From contig NZ_AKJL01000021.1 in NCBI RefSeq assembly GCF_000282355.1, positions 1-32,828 on the forward strand: a stretch of DNA of 32,828 nucleotides, in the 5' to 3' direction. The notes below the pieces were generated by a model that did not search any database, had not been told where the DNA came from, and was given only the letters and a program-made list of their open reading frames with translations. The DNA is from Pseudomonas sp. GM49 (GTDB lineage: Bacteria > Pseudomonadota > Gammaproteobacteria > Pseudomonadales > Pseudomonadaceae). Positions within the stretch are counted from its first letter, which is position 1, and the number at the start of each line of letters is the position of its first letter. The position numbers and the translations under genes are program-made. This document shows positions 7,919 through 14,997 of this stretch, piece after piece.

Positions 7919-9022
7919 TCAGGAGGGGATTGAGATTGGAGTGAAACTTGCGACCGGGATCATAACCTGGTATCTAGTTTCTTCTGTATATGATCCTGAG
8001 TCATCACCATTGGTAAGGCTCAAACCATCAAAACTATTTGAAGTTACATCCATAATAAACATATCGAGCGGCACCTTTGGCGACCAACATTTTGTTAGCA
8101 ACTCAAATGGCTCGGACTTATCAGAATTCCAAACTATATAGCGATAGTTAATTCCCGCCCTAGTGCACAACTCAACGTTTTTCGCATGAGAAATATCAAG
8201 ACCAAAACAATCATCTTGTCGACCAATCCAGCGCGACGAATCACCAAACTCAACCTTAAAAGACGAACCCATACACTTAAACGCATAAACCCTAGATATA
8301 TACAGATCAATTCCATACGGTTCATTACGCCGATGATTTGCAACATATCTAAATCCAGTAGCAGGATCCTTTCTTTTAAACTCTAACACCTCAATAGAGC
8401 CGGCCTCACTTAAACCAACAGCATCTATATCAGATAAAAAAAGTTTGGAAAAATTCATCAAGCAACGCTGAGAAAACAGCCTTTTCAAATCGCTTAAACA
8501 TTCAGAATTTAACCAATTACCGATTTTTTGACCAACCTTGAGCGGAACCCGAAGTTCAAGTGCAGCCTCAACACCGCCCTTGATCTCCCCCTGATATTCT
8601 TCTGCTTTTTTGCTAAAATGATGCCCAAGAGCGCCATTACTTTTAAAAGTCAATTCAGTGACTTTCCATCGAATATCTGGCACCCCTCTCAGAGTAGAGA
8701 CTTCGGACTCCACTAGAAAAAACTCGTCTTCTTTATTGGCACTTCGTATCATATTCACGAACTGGCGGCTAACTTCACCGTTAGCACCACCTTCAGAAAA
8801 CTTAAACCAGATTCTATCTTTTGAATACTTACTTTTATTCTTGTACATCCAACCAAAGCTCAACTTCTCTGGAAGATTTAGCTCCTTTTGCCTAGCCAAA
8901 TATTTATTAAAATATATCTCAGTAACAAGGCTGGGCAACCGCTTTTTTTCGACCCACTTACCATCATCCAACTTAAACTCAACCCGATGAATCCAGTCTA
9001 TCAATATCTGTTTTTCAGTCAT
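7919..9022 (-). CDS. PD-(D/E)XK nuclease-like protein, possible defence gene
   Basis: The 367-residue protein has a central motif pair typical of PD-(D/E)XK nucleases: LFLSDIDAVG (Asp198/Asp200) followed by VLEFKRK (Glu214, Lys216). The N-terminal 150 residues and the last 100 are not recognised. There is no signal peptide or membrane segment, so it is cytoplasmic. The ATG at 9022 has AGGA upstream and is the first start in the frame. The gene is AT-rich, stands alone, and runs in the same direction as the regulator-ATPase-nitrilase operon about 1.4 kb away. Together with the second PD-(D/E)XK gene at 10.1-11.4 kb it suggests a defence neighbourhood. The nuclease fold is inferred from the motif alone, and target and partner are unknown. 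Confidence 0.65.
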   Translation of the reverse strand: MTEKQILIDWIHRVEFKLDDGKWVEKKRLPSLVTEIYFNKYLARQKELNLPEKLSFGWMYKNKSKYSKDRIWFKFSEGGANGEVSRQFVNMIRSANKEDEFFLVESEVSTLRGVPDIRWKVTELTFKSNGALGHHFSKKAEEYQGEIKGGVEAALELRVPLKVGQKIGNWLNSECLSDLKRLFSQRCLMNFSKLFLSDIDAVGLSEAGSIEVLEFKRKDPATGFRYVANHRRNEPYGIDLYISRVYAFKCMGSSFKVEFGDSSRWIGRQDDCFGLDISHAKNVELCTRAGINYRYIVWNSDKSEPFELLTKCWSPKVPLDMFIMDVTSNSFDGLSLTNGDDSGSYTEETRYQVMIPVASFTPISIPS

Positions 9023-9450
9023 TCGATGTAATCCTGTGATCCTTCACTCGGCGATCGAGTGCTACTCAAAGCCAACAAAATATGTCGGCGGTCAAAAAGT
9101 TGGAGGTATTATCCCTGAGACGATCCTCTCTGCAAGCTAACGGCTCCAGGTAAATTGGTCTTTTTCGTTTTACTACTTTAAAACGTCTAAAAAGTCTACG
9201 GATCCAACCGCGACTCGCATCGAAATCCTGTCCAACGCAATCAAAAGCCTCCCACAGCGAAAAATCATGAAATCGTTGGATTGGCGAGGCATCAATTTTC
9301 TTCTGCTGCATACAATCGTGCATCTATATGGTTAACATGTAGCTAGCACTAAGAAGCTTGTATCCCTATCTGTATCCCTAGACATCCAAACCGCCTGCAG
9401 GCCGCGATTTGTATGGAACGCTCGAGTCTCCCTCGGCACCAAAATTAAGA
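9023..9450. other. Island-end interval with TGTATCCCTA direct repeats
   Basis: The interval has one weak frame on the minus strand (9066-9323, 85 codons, basic in its middle, no ribosome binding site), which may be a gene remnant. TGTATCCCTA occurs twice, at 9359-9368 and 9371-9380, with a 12-bp period. Short repeats like these often lie near integrase core sites. A tRNA-3'-end-like sequence follows immediately. Confidence 0.4.
9410..9444 (+). other. tRNA 3'-end-like sequence, candidate attachment site
   Basis: CTCGAGT followed by CTCCCTCGGCACCA (9421-9441) resembles a T-loop, the 3' half of a T-stem, an acceptor strand and an encoded CCA end. It is directly followed by an intrinsic terminator, as after a real tRNA gene. 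The distance from loop to CCA is two bases too short for a canonical tRNA, and no 5' part is visible just upstream, so this is not a functional tRNA here. It fits the displaced 3' end left when an island integrates into a tRNA gene. Confidence 0.4.
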
Positions 9451-9479
9451 AAGGTCTTGCTTAGCAAGGCCTTTTTTTT
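9451..9479 (+). terminator. Strong intrinsic terminator
   Basis: AAGGTCTTGC (9451-9460) pairs with GCAAGGCCTT (9464-9473) through a 3-nt loop with one G-T wobble, followed by a long T-tract up to 9479. It probably once ended a tRNA transcript now separated from its 5' part. Confidence 0.85.
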
Positions 9480-9600
9480 CGCCCGCAGAAAAGCACCTGA
9501 CACCCCACCACCTTGTGGGAGCCAGCGTGCTGGCGATGCTTTTGCCCCTGCCCTTCCACACCACCCGCACCGCCGGAACATTTCACAAGGATTCCCCCCA

Positions 9601-9929
9601 TGGAATTGCACCTGGAAACCGTCGCCCTCTTCTCCCTCAAGCTGGCTTATGAATCGGAAGGTCAGAGCCCGATTTTGCGGGATGATTTGGTCATGGGGGA
9701 TTACCAGCGGGATGTGTTTGAGTTGCTGGTGCGGCGGGGGGATGTTGAGGGGATTCAGGTGAAGGTGGGTGAGTGTGTGGGGTTGGCGTTGGAGGCTGTT
9801 GGGGGTGTGGATAAGCCGTTGGGGCGGGAGTTACGGAGGTTGGCGGGTGAGTTTGCCAGCATTCAAACGATGGAGCAGTTTGATGCCCCGCTCATCGCGC
9901 TCAAAGATTATCTGAAAGACATTCAGTGA
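9601..9929 (+). CDS. Conserved-looking small hypothetical protein (109 aa)
   Basis: The product of 109 residues begins MELHLETVALFSLK; the ATG at 9601 is preceded by AAGGA at a suitable distance, and upstream in-frame starts lie in the terminator-proximal region and lack such a site. It is a mixed, soluble sequence with no signal peptide, transmembrane segment or motif that I recognise. Composition is GC-rich and core-like, unlike the AT-rich genes on both sides, so it probably belongs to the chromosome backbone next to the tRNA-like terminus. Function unknown. Confidence 0.7.
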
Positions 9930-10030
9930 ATGAAGTCGGGCCGCCTAAAAAACGGGAACGCTCAATAACCGGACCGACATTGCTCGCTACATCCCATCCA
10001 ATAATGAATCAATAATAAATCCGCCCCCAT

Positions 10031-10066
10031 TTCTCCCGTTACCACAAGCGCATGGTAACCCGAGAA
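10031..10066. terminator. Large hairpin between convergent genes
   Basis: TTCTCCCGTTACCA (10031-10044) pairs with TGGTAACCCGAGAA (10053-10066), apart from a short internal mismatch, across an 8-nt loop. It lies directly after the stop of the minus-strand nuclease-like gene and also downstream of the plus-strand gene ending at 9929. There is no T-tract on either side, so it may protect 3' ends rather than terminate by itself. Confidence 0.4.
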
Positions 10067-10068
10067 AA

Positions 10069-11133
10069 CTACTCAACAAATAAACCTTCTTCATTTGCAG
10101 CAAACTTATACCATCCACCACCAATCTTGAAGATCTCTATTACGCCATCCTTTGAAACGGCACCGCAAACATAAGAGTTCAAAAGATGCAATAAATCAAT
10201 AGTTCGCAAAATCAGAACATTCATCTTTGCAGCATGCTTTATTTGCTCGGAAGCAATCTCCTGATTTTCCTCTTTATCTTCGATAGTTTTCGAATTTTTT
10301 ATATTTCCGTTGACTATGAGAAGGGTTGGAAAATCAACGCTAAAACCGGAGCGTTCTCGATGCGAATCAGCCTGATTTATATATTCACGAGTAACCCCCT
10401 TATTCGTGCCTTTTACTTCACATATACAAAACACCTCACCTCTATCATTCAAAAGCTTAAGATCTTCATGTAGATCGTCGCTAGAATCAACCTCGATCTC
10501 AAACCCAGATCGAAAAACCTCAGCCACGCTTTCAACCAAGTCTTCACCCGAGAAAAGCAAAGTTGATTTATATATATCGACCACCTGCCTTCGCATCTGC
10601 AACTCAAGAACCCTGGAATTTAATACCCCTAACTCCTCTTCGATTTGCTCGTCTTGAGCGAAAGGAAAAGCCTTAATCCAGTCAGGAATTTCCACCGCGA
10701 GCTTGTTACAGTACGAGGCAAGTCCTCCACATAAAGAGCTAAAATATTCATTAACTCGCTCGTAAGAGTCCACGGGTAAAATCGCTGGCAAATAAAACTC
10801 ATTTCTATTGAGCTGCATCGCAACAACTCTATTATGATTATCGGTGGCGAAAATTTTTAATTCGCCGTCATGATAGTGATCTTGAAAATATGCCGAAGCC
10901 ACTCCGTAAGTACTTAAAAAACCTCTAACATCATCTACTTTAACCTCCATGTCATGCACTTTAGAGTTGTAATTTTCTCTATTGACTCGACGCTTGTTTA
11001 AGCGGACCTTAACTAAATCAGTATTCTTATAAGTATAAGACCCGGAACTATCAATAAAATAGTCATCCATTAAAAAACAAATAAACCCACCTTTTTTTTG
11101 TAATAGCTGAAGCTCTTTCTGCCTCTTATCCAT
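10069..11133 (-). CDS. PD-(D/E)XK nuclease-like protein, main part of a frameshifted gene
   Basis: This frame encodes 354 residues from the ATG at 11133. Near residue 224 it has HEDLKLL, then CICEVKGT (Glu239, Lys241), the Asp...Glu-x-Lys pattern of PD-(D/E)XK nucleases; a QADSHRER segment about 15 residues later fits a following helix. The open frame continues upstream of 11133 to 11256 without a good start codon and still looks coding (YDGVILFNRTFEHF). The true start is therefore at 11377 in another frame (see next entry). The gene would encode about 435 residues if the frame were restored. AT-rich composition and neighbours suggest a defence role; the large N-terminal region is not recognised. 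As it stands, only a shortened protein lacking the N-terminal 85 or so residues could be made, and ATG 11133 has no clear ribosome binding site. Confidence 0.65.
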   Translation of the reverse strand: MDKRQKELQLLQKKGGFICFLMDDYFIDSSGSYTYKNTDLVKVRLNKRRVNRENYNSKVHDMEVKVDDVRGFLSTYGVASAYFQDHYHDGELKIFATDNHNRVVAMQLNRNEFYLPAILPVDSYERVNEYFSSLCGGLASYCNKLAVEIPDWIKAFPFAQDEQIEEELGVLNSRVLELQMRRQVVDIYKSTLLFSGEDLVESVAEVFRSGFEIEVDSSDDLHEDLKLLNDRGEVFCICEVKGTNKGVTREYINQADSHRERSGFSVDFPTLLIVNGNIKNSKTIEDKEENQEIASEQIKHAAKMNVLILRTIDLLHLLNSYVCGAVSKDGVIEIFKIGGGWYKFAANEEGLFVE

Positions 11134-11233
11134 TTCATCGGGATCATGACCTTGGCGAAGGGAGTTACCCCACGCCCCGCCAACAACTTGAAAATGTTCA
11201 AATGTCCGATTAAATAGAATTACTCCATCATAA

Positions 11234-11377
11234 TCATTGAACCGCTCGAGCGTTTTTTAACGGGCAGTAATGAATCGTGAAGTTTTTCGTTATAAGCACT
11301 TGCTGGGGAGCGTTAATTTCTTTTTGCTCCAACCCATACACCATAATTTTATACGAACGCTCCACCTGCTCGGACAT
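11234..11377 (-). pseudogene. N-terminal fragment of the same nuclease-like gene, ended by a frameshift in an A6 run
   Basis: Starting at ATG 11377, behind AGGGAG, this frame encodes 47 residues (MSEQVERSYKIMVYGLEQ to the end) and stops at 11234. The downstream nuclease frame is open from 11256, so the two overlap. Removing one A from the run of six (T6 at 11253-11258 on the plus strand) would join them as CPLK-TLERFNDYDG and give a single protein. The extra A may be a real inactivating mutation, a sequencing error in a homopolymer, or a site of transcriptional slippage that makes some full-length product. Confidence 0.7.
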
Positions 11378-11884
11378 TTTAACTCCCTATCATCAAGTCA
11401 GCCAAATCCACTTTAAATTGTAATCCTTCCTAGACGACATAAAAAGGTGACATATTAATCTCCATCAGAGTTAAAACCTCAGCAGAAAAAGAGGACAGAT
11501 TTATTTTTTGCTTCTTTGCCACGCTGAAAACTGCCATAGGAAGAAGAATAAAATATGCTCGGCTCAACCAAGCATTGATTTAGGAAAATAAATCTGTCCC
11601 ATTTTTCAGCTCTGCATAGGTAGGTATGCCGCAACGATCTACATCGCAAATAACGCGTTGTAGATTCCGAAACATCCAAGCGATTTCAGAGCCTATGAAA
11701 ATAATGAAGCCTCTCCCTTTTTTCTAATTAACATAGCGAATCCTTAGGCTGCGGCGCGTCGAAGCGCAGCAATGTGCCTTAGTTGGTTATCTCCACGTAA
11801 CACATCAAACCATTAACAAAAAATCGTCATCGATACTTTTCTCCTTGCTGCAAACAATGATCGACGACATGATCAAACCATGAC
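11378..11884. other. Intergenic interval with a 15-bp inverted repeat
   Basis: No supported gene lies here. The main structure is the inverted repeat at 11494-11599. A 7-bp inverted repeat ATCTACA/TGTAGAT lies near 11640-11670 and a GCTGCG/CGCAGC hairpin near 11750. A 15-codon frame on the minus strand starting at 11440, just before the nuclease-like gene, could be a leader peptide but is too short to support. Confidence 0.4.
11494..11599. repeat. Perfect 15-bp inverted repeat, possible small mobile-element remnant
   Basis: GGACAGATTTATTTT at 11494-11508 is matched by its exact complement AAAATAAATCTGTCC at 11585-11599, with 76 bases between. The size and the matching ends recall a miniature inverted-repeat element or the flanks of a lost transposase gene. 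No target-site duplication is evident. Confidence 0.55.
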
Positions 11885-12892
11885 TCATACCAATACCAAG
11901 TATTCGCTACTTTGGTGCCAAAGCCTAGGCTTGGCTTGGCTTGGCTTTTTAGCATCCAACCCCTTCCAGAGTACCGTATGGTGTGTCATCGTAAAATTTA
12001 CGTATCCAGCTTCTTTTATCTTTTGCACAATTTCCGAAGGAAGCCTTTTAGGACGCTCCGTCTCTTTAATTACTGTGTACTGTGCATTGATACCTTTTGC
12101 AAGCTCCGAGTCCGACTTAATAAACTCAATAACCTGGTCGGCTTGCCCTTTTCGATTCGCCGTTTTAGGAATAAAAAATACTCGATACGAAAACCTAGGA
12201 TCGTTAAACTCCTCATCACTTAAATCCATATCAAAGGCAGTTATGTAAGCCCTTATATTTTCAGGCAAACCTTCCGTTTTAGAAAGCATATAAACTTGTT
12301 CTTTATTAAGAGACGAAAACTGCAAACTGAATGATAGATGTTTATCGATACCAAACTCCAATCCAAACAATTTTTTTATAAGCTCATTATAATTAAGACA
12401 ACACGCTTGAAAGCGCGCACTCAGGAACTGATCTATCCTCGTCGTCATCTGATGTTCGATTTCGTGCCTGAGTCCAATTAAAAATTTTAAATTTTTTGCG
12501 GCGCTTGCGGGCACAGGGGAGTTTTCGTCATTAAGGCAGCGTTCCAACTCCCAATGTTTCATTGCGCCTTTAGCTGTTTTATCGAATTTCTTGCGGCCAC
12601 CTGCCATTTTGTAGTAGCGATATTCTATGTGCTGTTTCCGATAGTAAGCATGCAACAGATATGCCCATGAAATCATCATCAAGACGATAAATATCTCAGA
12701 CTTAAAGGTCAGCGCTGGATTGTTAAATATTTGTACTGATGCCAGTGCGGCCTCTCGAGACTTCTTAATCAGCTCACTCGATATAGAACCTACAGCACGA
12801 ATGCGTTTTTTCTGAGAGGTCATATCCATCATCCGTTGACAGCACCTAAACAGCATAGCCTCAGTATCGGGAGTAAGAGTGGGACAGACCAC
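11885..12892 (-). CDS. DUF3644-type protein with a HEPN-like R-x4-H motif
   Basis: The 335-residue product contains KSREAALASVQIFNNP, then TFKSEIFIVLMMISW and, at about 135-147, NLKFLIGLRHEIEH, which I recognise as the DUF3644 pattern. Arg142-His147 forms R-x4-H, the hallmark of HEPN ribonucleases, so an RNA-cleaving toxin or defence role is plausible. The C-terminal 50 residues look like a small winged-helix-type tail (MTHHTVLWKGLDAKKP) and end beyond a GGCTT tandem repeat. The start is uncertain: GTG 12892 gives the listed length; ATG 12856 or ATG 12823 would give shorter forms, and no start has a strong ribosome binding site. The gene is AT-rich, alone, and lies in the second accessory pocket next to the broken nuclease-like gene. 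Confidence 0.75.
   Translation of the reverse strand: MVCPTLTPDTEAMLFRCCQRMMDMTSQKKRIRAVGSISSELIKKSREAALASVQIFNNPALTFKSEIFIVLMMISWAYLLHAYYRKQHIEYRYYKMAGGRKKFDKTAKGAMKHWELERCLNDENSPVPASAAKNLKFLIGLRHEIEHQMTTRIDQFLSARFQACCLNYNELIKKLFGLEFGIDKHLSFSLQFSSLNKEQVYMLSKTEGLPENIRAYITAFDMDLSDEEFNDPRFSYRVFFIPKTANRKGQADQVIEFIKSDSELAKGINAQYTVIKETERPKRLPSEIVQKIKEAGYVNFTMTHHTVLWKGLDAKKPSQAKPRLWHQSSEYLVLV
11928..11947. repeat. Four tandem GGCTT units in the DUF3644 gene 3' end
   Basis: GGCTT is repeated four times without interruption, then followed by TTT. It encodes part of the last 20 residues of the DUF3644 protein on the minus strand. A five-base unit would change the frame of the C-terminal tail with every gain or loss. 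Confidence 0.75.
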
Positions 12893-12968
12893 ACTTTCTC
12901 ATCTCTGGTGGTTTCGGGATAAAGCTCTCGAGGTTGCAGGAAAAAGGTCTACACGATACCCTCCCACC

Positions 12969-13055
12969 GTCGCTGCCAATTCAGCGACCGGGTGTGGAAA
13001 TCCGTGTAATTCAAGGCGCAACAGCGCCCCCATCACGTCTGCCGGCGCTTTTTTT
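12969..13055 (+). terminator. Hairpin plus intrinsic terminator ahead of the C4-like RNA
   Basis: A perfect 7-bp hairpin, GTCGCTG/CAGCGAC (12969-12988), is followed by AGCGCC (13023-13028) pairing with GGCGCT (13044-13049) and a run of seven T ending at 13055. It would end or attenuate a plus-strand transcript started upstream. The GTGTGGAAA at 12992-13000 is identical to the C4-target block at 13159-13167. Confidence 0.6.
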
Positions 13056-13060
13056 GTGTC

Positions 13061-13152
13061 TGCGGCGTGAGTTATGGCGGCTGTGCGTGGGACGCCCTCG
13101 GGCGTGCCGGTTTCCTTGATTCCCGGTTTTCCACCCTGCGCACAGCTGTCAC
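13061..13152 (+). ncRNA. C4-type antisense RNA
   Basis: The sequence folds as a three-way junction: closing stem GCTGTGCG (13080-13087) with CGCACAGC (13139-13146), an inner hairpin GACGCC/GGCGTG with a CTCG loop (13091-13106), and a second hairpin CCGG/CCGG (13107-13126). Two blocks are complementary to sites downstream: TTTCCAC (13128-13134) to GTGGAAA (13161-13167), and AGCTGTCAC (13144-13152) to GTGGCAGCT (13173-13181), which lies just before the AAGGAG of the leader ORF. This is the layout of the C4 antisense RNA of phages P1 and P7, where C4 blocks translation of a short ORF coupled to the target gene. The boundaries are approximate. Confidence 0.7.
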
Positions 13153-13203
13153 CCATTCGTGTGGAAACGAACGTGGCAGCTCCTCATATCAAGGAGTTGG
13201 ATA

Positions 13204-13308
13204 ATGCGCAGTATCAATCCGTTTGAAATTTGGCTTTTCCCTCTACGCAACTCCCAATCGCATAACCCCCTCCCCCATTGCCTCTCCATCCTCGGAGGTG
13301 GCCAATGA
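13204..13308 (+). CDS. 34-residue leader ORF coupled to the DUF3077 gene
   Basis: The ATG at 13204 has AAGGAG eight bases upstream. The frame runs 34 codons (MRSINPFEIWLF at its start) and stops with a TGA at 13306-13308 that overlaps the ATG of the DUF3077 gene (ATGA). The arrangement is like the short ORF between C4 and its target gene in phage P1: its ribosome binding site is what the antisense RNA would block, and translation of DUF3077 would depend on it. The peptide itself probably has no function of its own, but this is inference. Confidence 0.6.
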   Translation: MRSINPFEIWLFPLRNSQSHNPLPHCLSILGGGQ

Positions 13309-13616
13309 CCGAACAACCTGAACTCAAAACCATTGGCCTGACACCTGCCATCTATTGCGCAGATCAAGCGCTGTTTCATGTCACTCGTGACGTTCCTCTC
13401 GGGGATGCGTTGGCGATGGCTTCTGATTTTCTGTTTTTGGCCAAGGCGCTGAGCAAGGATGCGGCTTATGCCAGGGATACGGATTATCACGCCTGGGCTG
13501 CGCATTATCTGACCTCGATGAGCAAGGCGTTGGTGGATGATGCGGTGAAGGTGCTGACGCGGGATCGGACTTGTGCGCCGGCCTCCAGGCAAGCGGGGGT
13601 AAAGGCTGAGGGGTAG
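13305..13616 (+). CDS. DUF3077 domain-containing protein
   Basis: The 103-residue protein begins at ATG 13305, preceded by CGGAGGTG. Sequence blocks LKTIGLTPAIYCADQALFHV, GDALAMASDFLFLAK and HYLTSMSKALVDDAVK match the DUF3077 family of small Pseudomonas proteins, whose function is not known. It is soluble and mainly alpha-helical, with no signal peptide. It lies behind a C4-like RNA and overlaps a leader ORF by the ATGA junction, so its synthesis is probably controlled at translation by the antisense RNA. The last 15 residues are low-complexity. Confidence 0.85.
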   Translation: MTEQPELKTIGLTPAIYCADQALFHVTRDVPLGDALAMASDFLFLAKALSKDAAYARDTDYHAWAAHYLTSMSKALVDDAVKVLTRDRTCAPASRQAGVKAEG

Positions 13617-13732
13617 TGATTGAAACACTGAAATAGCTTCAGATTTCAGAAGTCAGGCATGACGCTTGTGGGAACGGGCTGGGTTGCGGTGGCCGGGGTA
13701 TTCAGCGGGATATGTGGGTGTCTTGTGTTTTT

Positions 13733-13754
13733 CGCGAGCGAGCTCGCTCCTACA
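13733..13754 (+). repeat. REP element
   Basis: CGCGAGCGAGCTCGCTCC followed by TACA is a single GAGC-type REP palindrome of fluorescent pseudomonads, lying between the DUF3077 gene and the small exported-protein gene. Confidence 0.8.
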
Positions 13755-13878
13755 GTGGGTTTGCTACAACCCAATGGCTATTGGACCGACCATCCGAATA
13801 ACCTCAGGATTTGTACAGCTGACTAAAATTCAGTGGGGGATCTCTTCAACGAGCCCTTACAAGGCGGGAGGTTTTACG

Positions 13879-14319
13879 ATGAAGGTCGTAACTTCGCTGG
13901 CGTTGCTGGTAGCGGCAGGATGGATCTCCGTGGTTGGTGCAGCCCCGAAGCAAATCGTTGCCGTTCCCTTGAATGCAACTACTTACAATGCCGGGCATAT
14001 CGCTCAGGCCATTCTGACCCCCTTGAACAGTAGTGAGACGGCGCTCTCATTGTTCGTGGGCGGTGTACCCATTGGCACTGCAATTCCGGCGCACTTGTAT
14101 ACCTATATCTACTCGGGAAGCTGCGCCAGGCACGAGCCCAAGCCGGTCTATTCACTCAATCGCATCGTGACTGACAACTTCAACGAGCAGGCGGGCATCC
14201 AACTCTGGAAAAGCGTGCCTATGGCTTATGACTCGCTGCGGTCCGGCGGATACGCGCTGGTGATGCGGACAAGCCCGGCCGATGGGAATCCCGATATTTT
14301 CTGTGGTGAGCTTGGTTAA
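13879..14319 (+). CDS. Small exported protein of unknown function
   Basis: The ATG at 13879 is preceded by GGGAGG and opens a typical Sec signal peptide (MKVVTSLALLVAAGW to about residue 22, ending SVVGAA). The mature part has about 125 residues and is beta-rich, with a GGVPIGTAIPAHLYTY segment and a nearby GSCA that faintly recall the loop regions of Cu/Zn superoxide dismutase-like or CHRD-like proteins; metal ligands are not evident. It is probably periplasmic. It stands alone between REP elements and is followed at once by a strong hairpin. Function unknown; the fold suggestion is weak. Confidence 0.7.
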   Translation: MKVVTSLALLVAAGWISVVGAAPKQIVAVPLNATTYNAGHIAQAILTPLNSSETALSLFVGGVPIGTAIPAHLYTYIYSGSCARHEPKPVYSLNRIVTDNFNEQAGIQLWKSVPMAYDSLRSGGYALVMRTSPADGNPDIFCGELG

Positions 14320-14326
14320 GGGTTTT

Positions 14327-14357
14327 CCCCGCTTCCATGCATAGCGTGGGAGCGGGG
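14327..14357 (+). other. Strong hairpin after the exported-protein gene
   Basis: CCCCGCTTCCATG (14327-14339) pairs along all 13 positions, with two G-T wobbles, with CGTGGGAGCGGGG (14345-14357) around a 5-nt loop, eight bases after the stop. There is no T-tract, so it may stabilise the 3' end or act as a Rho-linked end rather than an intrinsic terminator. Confidence 0.6.
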
Positions 14358-14430
14358 GATTATCCCTCTCAGGCTGTTTGCAGTATGACGGTGCTCATTC
14401 AACCGCAGATGTTGATTGCCTTGCGTTTTT

Positions 14431-14523
14431 CGCGAGCAGGCTCGCTCCTACAGTGGGTTGGGTTTCAGCTTGGCTTTTTGTGGTGGTTGGGCTGGTGCTA
14501 TCGCGAGCAAGCTCGCTCCCACA
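14431..14523 (+). repeat. Two REP elements in the same orientation
   Basis: GAGC-type REP palindromes lie at 14431-14452 and 14502-14523, 71 bp apart and in the same orientation, unlike the inverted pairs that make REPINs elsewhere in the window. Confidence 0.8.
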
Positions 14524-14997
14524 GGGGGCTTTGTGTGTTTGGTGGGATTTGGGATTAGTCCCGGGGTTTTCGGGGCTTTTTATTGCTTGGGGCAAAGTAA
14601 ATGCTGGGGATTCGGTTTTGAGATTTCCGGCCTCCGAGTACTTCCGATGGGCTTGATCGTCACCTTCTCCACAGGCAATCCGCTGTGCATAACTCCAGCA
14701 ACCTCCCCTCTGGCACGGCGCCTGATGCTGCGTTCTTCTAGACTCAATACAAGGTCGTAGACAGAACCAAACACGTCGCTCTGGTGCAGCCGATTCAAGG
14801 GCCGCGTGGCAATCTGGCTTTTATGCCCCTATTGAGGCGCGGCGAAGACCGTGCCGGGCACAACAAGATGCCCGCTCAGGGTGCCCTGGCCAACGGCCTG
14901 AATTGCCACGATACCGTGACGTGGTGTGAGTGCCGCAGCCGACACTTTCGGACGACCGACAGCCATCTGGTTTGTCCGTGACCGTGAGGATTGCTGA
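14524..14997. other. Upstream region of the formate dehydrogenase operon
   Basis: No supported gene lies here; a 72-codon minus-strand frame (14580-14798) has no known motif. A weak inverted repeat, CCACG/CGTGG, at 14906-14924 lies about 75 bases before fdsG and could be a regulator site. I see no convincing sigma-54 or sigma-70 promoter, although one must exist in or near this stretch. Confidence 0.4.

Noticed and set aside
9066..9323. 85-codon minus-strand frame with a basic middle, possibly a gene remnant
   Set aside because: No ribosome binding site and no family recognised; treated as part of the island-end interval.
9421..9441. Functional tRNA gene
   Set aside because: Only a 3'-end-like sequence is present, with T-loop to CCA distance two bases short and no anticodon or acceptor 5' half upstream.
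11251..11260. Programmed -1 ribosomal frameshift at A AAA AAC
   Set aside because: The heptamer is in the right phase, but a -1 shift leads to the wrong frame; the downstream nuclease frame needs a +1 shift or loss of one A.
11393..11440. 15-codon frame on the minus strand just before the nuclease-like gene
   Set aside because: Too short and without a clear ribosome binding site; a leader peptide cannot be supported.
14881..14960. Sigma-54 promoter before fdsG (GG near -24 and GC near -12)
   Set aside because: Candidate GG and GC pairs are not ten bases apart; no consistent match.
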